A stretch of 64,000 bases of DNA from contig NZ_JBFDTP010000002.1 in assembly GCF_040719375.1 (NCBI RefSeq), positions 248,001 through 312,000 of the forward strand, written 5' to 3'. The position numbers and the translations under genes are program-made. This document shows, piece after piece, positions 58,172 to 64,000 of the stretch. Numbering within the stretch: position 1 is the first letter of the stretch; every line of letters begins with the position of its first letter. This DNA comes from Clostridium sp. AN503 (GTDB lineage Bacteria; Bacillota; Clostridia; Lachnospirales; Lachnospiraceae). The notes beneath the pieces are model-generated. The model saw only the letters and a list, made by a program, of their open reading frames with translations, was not told the DNA's origin and did no database searches.

Positions 58172-61171
58172 ATGGGAAACAGAATAAAAAAAAGATGGGA
58201 AGACCAGGAGCTTCTCCATATCGGCAGACGGGAAGCGAGAACTTCTTTTTACCATGACAGCGCCAGGAGCCTGTCGTTGGACGGACAGTGGAGGTTCTGC
58301 TATCTTAAAGCTCCGGAGCTGTCCCCGGAAGGGTTTTACGAGGAAGCAGCAGGGCAGGGCTGGGATGAGATCCGGGTCCCGTCCGCATGGCAGATGGAGG
58401 GGTATGGGCGGATGCATTATACGGATGTCCTTTACCTGTTCCCGATCCGTCCGCCCTTTGTTCCAACGGAAAATCCCACAGGGATCTACAAGCGGAAATT
58501 CCATCTGGATGCAGACTGGATGAAGCAGGACACGATCCTTAAATTTCACGGCGTGGACAGCGCTTTTGACCTGTGGATCAACGGGGTTCACGCCGGGTTT
58601 TCAAAAGTAAGCCGTCTGCCTGCCGAGTTTGACATCACCTCTTATGTGAGAGAAGGCGAAAATGACATTACCGTTCGGGTATACCAGTGGTCTGACGGTA
58701 CTTATCTGGAGGACCAGGATATGTGGTGGCTGTCCGGCATCTACCGCAGCGTGGAGCTGATCAATGAGCCGGTAGACGGGATTCTGGACTGCGTGCTGGA
58801 TGCGGGTCTGGATGACAGCTATGAAAATGGCTGTCTGAAGGGGATCTTTACAACGAAAAAAGCAGAGACAGAGCTGACCTGGAGGCTGGAAGCGATCGGA
58901 GATCCGCTGATCCAGGAGGGCAGGCTGTGTACAAAAGACGGCAGAGGCGAGATTTCCCTCGCTGTAGAAAATGTCCGCAGATGGACAGCGGAGACGCCGG
59001 AGCTATATCTGTTCACGCTGGAAACCGCTGAGCAAAAGATCCAGGTGCGCATTGGCTTCAAGCGCATTGAGATCAAGGATCACCAGTTTACGGTCAACGG
59101 AAATGTGATCCTGTTAAACGGTGTAAACCATCACGACTACAACCCGGAGACGGGCAGGACGGTGGGGGAGGGCCAGCTTCTGGCGGACATCCTTCTGATG
59201 AAGCAGAACAATATCAACGCCCTGCGCTGCTCCCACTATCCGTCGCTCCCTGTGCTGTATGACCTTTGCGACGAGTACGGCCTGTATGTGATCGACGAGG
59301 CGGATCTGGAGTGCCATGGTTTTGAGTGGGTGGAGCGGTACGACTGGATCAGCGATGATCCATCCTGGGAAAACGCCTATACGGACCGCAGCGTCCGCAT
59401 GGTAAAACGGGACCGGAACCACGCCTGCATCCTGATGTGGTCCCTGGGCAATGAATCCAGCTTTGGCCGCTGCTTTAAAAAGTCGGCGGAAGCGGTGCGC
59501 CTCCTGGATCCCAGCCGTCTGATCCACTATGAGGGGGATTTTGAGGCGGAGATCACGGATGTCTATTCCACGATGTATACAAGGCTTAAGGCGCTGGAGG
59601 AGATCGCACGATCCACGGACAAGGGAAACAAGCCCCACGTCATGTGTGAATACGGCCATGCCATGGGCAACGGACCGGGCGGGCTTTTGGCTTACCAGAA
59701 TCTTTACAGGAAATACCCGAGGCTTCAGGGCGGATTTATCTGGGAGTGGTATGACCATGGTTTTCTGACCCATGATGAAAATGGTGCGCCCTATTACCGT
59801 TACGGCGGCAACTATGGAGATTTCCCCACCAACGGGAATTTCTGTATTGACGGGCTTCTGATGCCGGACCGCACGCCGTCCCCGGCGCTTTCCGAGTATA
59901 AGCAGGTGATCGCTCCGGTGGAGATCCTTCGCAGACCAGGCAGGGAGTATGAGATTACCCTGAAAAACTGGTATGATTTCCGGGATCTATCTCACCTGGA
60001 ACTGGGATGGGAGATCACCGACGGGGAGTACGCGATCGCAGAGGGGACCGTGGAGAAGCTTTCCGCGAAGCCGGGCTGTGAGGAGGATGTGACCATCCCG
60101 GCGCCCCAGTGGGAGACAGCAGAGAACACAAACTATTATCTGAACCTGTCAGTCCGCTTAAAGAAGGATGCTCCTTATGCAAAGGCAGGGCACGAGGTAT
60201 CCGCAGGGCAGTTTGAGTTAAAGGCCTTCCGGCAGGCTCTGTGCCGCCATGAAGCAGGGGAGGCGTTAAAGACCCGCCGTGAAAACGGGCTTCTGATCGT
60301 GGAGAACAGCCAGGTCTGCGCAGTGTTCCATGAGGTGTTCGGCAGGCTGGAGCGTGTTTTGAGCAAAGGAAAAGAGTACATTGCCCGCGGGCCGGAGATG
60401 ACCGTCTACCGCGCCACCATTGATAACGATATGTACAAAAAGGACGACTGGATGAACCGTTATTTTATCCAGCTTCCGGTAGAAGAGACAGAAGGATTTG
60501 CATACACGGAAAACGGTCAGGAAGTGACGGTCACCATTGACAAATACTTTGGCTGCTATAACCAGTCCTGGGGCTTTGAGTGCACCTATGAGTACCGCGT
60601 GCACAGCGATGGGACGGTCACCAGCCGGATCTGGGGCAAAGCGGTCCAGGCGGGCAGACTGGAGCCTCCGTTTTTACCGAGGATCGGGATTGTGATGCAG
60701 GCGGCAAAGCAGCTACAGAAGACCGCATGGCTGGGGCTTGGGCCGGGAGAGAATTATCCGGACAGCAGATCGGCAGTAAGGCAGGGCGTTTACCGTTCCA
60801 CCGTGGACGGGATGGGGACCAGTTATGTATATCCCCAGGAGAACGGGCACCGGGAGCAGGTTTCCTGGTGGGCGCTTGCGGACGAGTCAGGCAGCATGGT
60901 CGTGACCTGTGAACAGCCGGTCGGGTTAAACCTCCACAACTATACGGAGGAGAGCCTGGAAAAAGCAGCTCATCCGCAGGAGATCGAACCGTCGGAGCAT
61001 GTGGTCATCCATATGGACGCATTCCACTCCGGGCTGGGGAGCAACAGCTGCGGCGAAGAACAGCTGCCGGAACATAAAGTAAAACTCCAGGATTTCTTCC
61101 TCGGATTTACCATGCGTTTTACGGACGCGGGCCGGGAAACGGAGGAGGCAAAAAAGCGGTACCTTGATTGA
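58172..61171 (+). CDS. GH2 beta-galactosidase (LacZ type)
   Basis: A 999-residue GH2 enzyme with the full five-domain LacZ architecture: sugar-binding jelly roll (residues 45-180), immunoglobulin-like domain, TIM barrel (290-580), second Ig domain and the large C-terminal Bgal_small domain. Acid/base Glu is E428 in SLGNESSFG; nucleophile is E493 in VMCEYGHAMGNGPG. GLGSNSCGEEQLPEH near 945 holds the region of E. coli Trp999, with Cys here. No signal peptide, so it acts inside the cell on sugar imported by the ABC system upstream. Confidence 0.93.
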   Translation: MGNRIKKRWEDQELLHIGRREARTSFYHDSARSLSLDGQWRFCYLKAPELSPEGFYEEAAGQGWDEIRVPSAWQMEGYGRMHYTDVLYLFPIRPPFVPTENPTGIYKRKFHLDADWMKQDTILKFHGVDSAFDLWINGVHAGFSKVSRLPAEFDITSYVREGENDITVRVYQWSDGTYLEDQDMWWLSGIYRSVELINEPVDGILDCVLDAGLDDSYENGCLKGIFTTKKAETELTWRLEAIGDPLIQEGRLCTKDGRGEISLAVENVRRWTAETPELYLFTLETAEQKIQVRIGFKRIEIKDHQFTVNGNVILLNGVNHHDYNPETGRTVGEGQLLADILLMKQNNINALRCSHYPSLPVLYDLCDEYGLYVIDEADLECHGFEWVERYDWISDDPSWENAYTDRSVRMVKRDRNHACILMWSLGNESSFGRCFKKSAEAVRLLDPSRLIHYEGDFEAEITDVYSTMYTRLKALEEIARSTDKGNKPHVMCEYGHAMGNGPGGLLAYQNLYRKYPRLQGGFIWEWYDHGFLTHDENGAPYYRYGGNYGDFPTNGNFCIDGLLMPDRTPSPALSEYKQVIAPVEILRRPGREYEITLKNWYDFRDLSHLELGWEITDGEYAIAEGTVEKLSAKPGCEEDVTIPAPQWETAENTNYYLNLSVRLKKDAPYAKAGHEVSAGQFELKAFRQALCRHEAGEALKTRRENGLLIVENSQVCAVFHEVFGRLERVLSKGKEYIARGPEMTVYRATIDNDMYKKDDWMNRYFIQLPVEETEGFAYTENGQEVTVTIDKYFGCYNQSWGFECTYEYRVHSDGTVTSRIWGKAVQAGRLEPPFLPRIGIVMQAAKQLQKTAWLGLGPGENYPDSRSAVRQGVYRSTVDGMGTSYVYPQENGHREQVSWWALADESGSMVVTCEQPVGLNLHNYTEESLEKAAHPQEIEPSEHVVIHMDAFHSGLGSNSCGEEQLPEHKVKLQDFFLGFTMRFTDAGRETEEAKKRYLD

Positions 61172-61199
61172 ATGACCGGAAAGGATAAGGACAGAGAGT

Positions 61200-63500
61200 A
61201 TGATACGGGACAGATTTGGGACAACATTAAAAGATATGCTTTCAGAGGACAGATGGCTGGTGCTCCAGGACTCCTACGATGAAAAAGAGAATTTGAGCAG
61301 CGAGACCCTGTTCTGCCTGACAAACGGTTATATGGGGACGCGGGGGAGCTTTGAGGAGGGGACGAAACGGACCCTCCCCTACACCTACATAAATGGGATC
61401 TTCGACAAGTCGGAAACCTTTATGAGGGAGCTTGCCGCGCTGCCGAACTGGCTGGGGATCCGGCTCTACGTGGAGAAGCAGCCCATTGCCCTGGAGGACT
61501 GCCGCATCCTCTCCTTTGCCCGGGCGCTGGATATGAAGCAGGCGCTTTTGGCGCGCAGGACCATCCTGGAGGATGCAAAAGGGCGGCAGACCCTGATCGA
61601 GGGCGTCCGCTTCCTAAGCCGCAGCAATGTGCACCGCATGGGCGTCCGCCTGTGGGTGACTCCGCTTAACTACAGCGGGATCATCGAGGTGGAGAATATC
61701 CTGGACGGGACCATCTATAACTTCTACGATGCGCCCCGGTTCAAGGTGAAGCATACGTATCTTGTGGAAAATGGCAGGCTGGATGAGGAAGGCGCCTATA
61801 TCGAGGTGGCAACCCGGGATGATGATATCAAGGCAGCCATCGGCTGCCGCCTGGAATGCCTGAGGGACGGAAAACCAGTTTCCAGGGCAAGGCAGTTTGG
61901 GGCCTTCGGGGAGCAGGCGGTGGAGTTCACGGATTTTGACGCCTGCGAAGGGCAGGCCACGGAGATCGTGAAGTATGCGGCGGCGTATACGGATAAGGAC
62001 ATTAGGGACAGTTCCCTGCATGATCTGGTACGGCGGGAAGTCCACAGCTTTATGGAAAACGGTTTTGACAGGGAGCTTGAACAGCACCGCAGCGTTTACG
62101 ACCTCATGTGGCAGAATGCGGATATCCGCATTGAGGGCGACGGGGAGCTGGACAAGGCTGTGCGGTTCAACATCTTCCATCTGATGAGCACAGCCAGCGA
62201 GCACAGCGACCGGGTCAATGTGGGAGCCAAGCTGCTGCATGGCGAGGAGTACGGCGGACATGCGTTTTGGGATACGGAATTGTTCATGATGCCATTTTTT
62301 GCATGGACCTTCCCAAAGACAGCCAGGAACCTGGAAAATTACCGCTATCATCTGTTAGACGCCGCCCGCGCCAACGCCCGGAAGAATGGATACCAGGGCG
62401 CCCAGTATCCATGGGAGTCTGCGGACGACGGAAGCGAGCAGTGCCCGGACTGGACCATCGAGCCGGACGGAAGCTGCTACCGGTGTTATGTGGCTGTGTA
62501 TGAGCATCATGTGACGGCGGCGGTGGCTTACGGGATCTGCAACTATGTAAAGATCACAGGGGACAGGGAGTACTTATATAACCAGGGCGCAGAGATCCTT
62601 GTGGAGACAGCCCGGTTCTGGAACAGCCGTTGCGAGTACAATGCGGCGCAGGACCGCTACGAGATCCGGAAGGTGACAGGACCCGACGAGTGGCATGAGC
62701 CGGTGGACAACAACTTATATACCAACTATCTTGCCCGGTGGAATTTGAATTTTGTGCGTGAGCTGCTGGCTGATTTAAAAGAGAACCAGGGCGTTATCTA
62801 TGAAAAACTGGCGGAAAAGACTGGTCTTTTAGAAGAAGAGCTTTCCGACTGGAAACAGCATGCGGACAAGATGTATCTGCCCCGTAAGGAAGGCAGCAAA
62901 CTTTTAGAGCAGTTTGAGGGATATTTTGACTTGCTTAACGTGACCATCGAGGAGTATGATGAGAAGGACTGGCCCATCAAACCTGAGATCTTAAACCGGG
63001 TAAACAAGAGCGAGACCCAGATCATCAAGCAGGCGGATGTGGTGATGCTGCTGCATTTAATGGGTGAGGAATTTGACGGGGAGACCCAGAAGGAAAATTA
63101 CGCTTATTATGAGAAGCGGGCGCTCCACGGTTCTTCCCTAAGCCCCAGCATCTATGCGATCATGGGCCTGAAGGTGGGAGATGCGTCAAAGGCGTACCGG
63201 TATTTGAGAAGGGCGGCGCTCTTAGACCTCTTGAACCTGCAGAAAAATACCAGGGAGGGCTTCCATGCCGCCAACGCAGGCGGAGTGTGGCAGACGGTGG
63301 TATTCGGATTTGCCGGGCTGTCCAAACATGACGACGGCACCCTTCATTTAAAACCGCAGCTTCCGGAGCAATGGGAATCCTTAAGCTTCCGGGTGCGCCA
63401 GGAGAACTCCTGGCTGGAGATCACCATAGAAAAAGGAAACCAGGCGACCGTCCGGACGCTGGAAGGCGAACCGGTGACAATCATCGTAGAAGGAGTTTAA
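61200..63500 (+). CDS. GH65 family disaccharide phosphorylase
   Basis: A 766-residue GH65 protein (maltose, trehalose, kojibiose, nigerose phosphorylases and relatives). The catalytic Glu is E497 in VTGPDEWHEPVDNN, followed by NLYTNYLARWNL; the phosphate site includes IIKQADVVMLLHLM and the C-terminal LHGSSLSPSIYAIM region. It would split an alpha-linked glucosyl disaccharide with phosphate to beta-glucose 1-phosphate. Its pairing with a LacZ-type enzyme suggests an oligosaccharide carrying both beta-galactosyl and alpha-glucosyl bonds. It starts 28 bases after GH2. Confidence 0.9.
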   Translation: MIRDRFGTTLKDMLSEDRWLVLQDSYDEKENLSSETLFCLTNGYMGTRGSFEEGTKRTLPYTYINGIFDKSETFMRELAALPNWLGIRLYVEKQPIALEDCRILSFARALDMKQALLARRTILEDAKGRQTLIEGVRFLSRSNVHRMGVRLWVTPLNYSGIIEVENILDGTIYNFYDAPRFKVKHTYLVENGRLDEEGAYIEVATRDDDIKAAIGCRLECLRDGKPVSRARQFGAFGEQAVEFTDFDACEGQATEIVKYAAAYTDKDIRDSSLHDLVRREVHSFMENGFDRELEQHRSVYDLMWQNADIRIEGDGELDKAVRFNIFHLMSTASEHSDRVNVGAKLLHGEEYGGHAFWDTELFMMPFFAWTFPKTARNLENYRYHLLDAARANARKNGYQGAQYPWESADDGSEQCPDWTIEPDGSCYRCYVAVYEHHVTAAVAYGICNYVKITGDREYLYNQGAEILVETARFWNSRCEYNAAQDRYEIRKVTGPDEWHEPVDNNLYTNYLARWNLNFVRELLADLKENQGVIYEKLAEKTGLLEEELSDWKQHADKMYLPRKEGSKLLEQFEGYFDLLNVTIEEYDEKDWPIKPEILNRVNKSETQIIKQADVVMLLHLMGEEFDGETQKENYAYYEKRALHGSSLSPSIYAIMGLKVGDASKAYRYLRRAALLDLLNLQKNTREGFHAANAGGVWQTVVFGFAGLSKHDDGTLHLKPQLPEQWESLSFRVRQENSWLEITIEKGNQATVRTLEGEPVTIIVEGV

Positions 63501-63506
63501 GACCAT

Positions 63507-64000
63507 ATGAAAAAATATCTTGCGATAACCGGCCTGATCCTGGTGACGATCATCTGGGGAAGCGGTTTTGTGGCAAGCGACATGGCGCTGGATGGGCTTT
63601 TGCCCTTCCAGATCATGACGGTGCGGTTTTTCCTCGCCGCTGTATTGATCGGCGCGGTCAGTCTTCCGGGGATTAAAAAAGTCACGCGGGAGGAGCTGCG
63701 GGCGGGATTTCTCATGGGGTGCGCGTTGTTTGCGGGGTTTGCCCTTCAGATCATTGCCCTTCAGTACACAACCCCTTCTAAAAATGCGTTTCTGACGGCT
63801 ACCAATGTGGTGATGGTCCCATTTATCGCTTTTGTGATCCACCGCAAAAAGGTGGGGATCAAGGGGATCATCGGAGCGGTCATGGCGATCGTGGGCGTGG
63901 GGGTTCTCTCCCTGGAACGGGATTTTTCCCTGGGAGCCGGAGACGCCCTGACCCTGGTATGCGCGGTAGGGTTTGCATTTCAGATCTTTTTGACCGGGGA
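63507..64000 (+). CDS. EamA/DMT superfamily transporter (cut by window end)
   Basis: The first 164 residues are visible. MKKYLAITGLILVTIIWGSG with FQIMTVRFFLAAVLIGAV is the EamA (drug/metabolite transporter) start, and ALQYTTPSKNAFLTATNVVM is the typical fourth-fifth helix region. AAGGAG lies 11 bases before the ATG, and the GH65 stop only six bases before, so it may be part of that operon or a read-through neighbour. Substrate unknown. Confidence 0.88.
   Translation, partial: MKKYLAITGLILVTIIWGSGFVASDMALDGLLPFQIMTVRFFLAAVLIGAVSLPGIKKVTREELRAGFLMGCALFAGFALQIIALQYTTPSKNAFLTATNVVMVPFIAFVIHRKKVGIKGIIGAVMAIVGVGVLSLERDFSLGAGDALTLVCAVGFAFQIFLTG

Overview
The window looks like chromosomal DNA of a Gram-positive, spore-forming anaerobe of the Clostridia, most likely a gut Lachnospiraceae relative. 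Reasons: strong AGGAGG-type ribosome sites before nearly every gene, consensus sigma-A promoters, a SpoIIID gene, VanW, YitT and CcdA-type proteins, and dense accessory sugar, peptide and acid catabolism. The species cannot be named from the sequence. No insertion sequence, phage, CRISPR array or rRNA was found; three tRNA genes form one cluster.

Layout. 1-3122: 3' part of a malonate decarboxylase operon (mdcD end, mdcE, an adenylate-forming ligase-like gene, mdcG), followed by a reverse-strand Crp/Fnr regulator (3143-3847). 4144-10767: RidA, a class V PLP enzyme, two paralogous M20 hydrolases, a YitT membrane protein and a transporter, with a cysteine-type racemase converging at 10839-11573. 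11741-14270: an Rpn/PD-(D/E)XK protein, a decayed fragment, a Gfo/Idh/MocA dehydrogenase and a doubtful membrane ORF. 14271-16616: a structured leader, rtcB, a small HTH gene and tRNA-Glu, tRNA-Tyr and tRNA-Ser. 16691-24727: a redox and envelope block (RclA-like flavoenzyme, CcdA-TlpA fusion, VanW protein, Rrf2 regulator), then a HerA-like ATPase and an unknown partner.

24847-31560 (reverse): an RpiR-linked beta-glucoside operon (PTS EIIBCA, GH1 phospho-beta-glucosidase, MATE, cupin, CMD protein). 31598-36697 (reverse): putP, an unassigned transporter and an asparagine-synthetase-like gene whose glutaminase nucleophile is missing. 36964-38952: a TetR regulator divergent from a double HD/HD-GYP protein. 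39107-50425: a LacI-family regulator and a tightly packed nine-gene operon: sugar-type ABC importer, two creatinase-fold proteins without canonical metal ligands, an MFS protein, a NagB-like protein with an altered active site and a PfkB kinase. The regulator and the operon carry nearly identical operator-like 16-mers. This is the best candidate for an undescribed catabolic system.

50494-53495: spoIIID, a second MATE protein and a P1/DmpA-type peptidase. 53557-54646: a truncated AlbA_2-type pseudogene and a PrcB-like lipoprotein gene split by a -1 frameshift exactly at an A AAA AAG slippery heptamer. 55067-63500: a sugar ABC importer, a LacZ-type GH2 enzyme and a GH65 phosphorylase behind a promoter embedded in TTTACCAAA repeats. 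The window ends inside an EamA-type transporter gene.

Start sites were chosen by ribosome-site spacing. Family assignments rest on motif recognition only; no database search was run.
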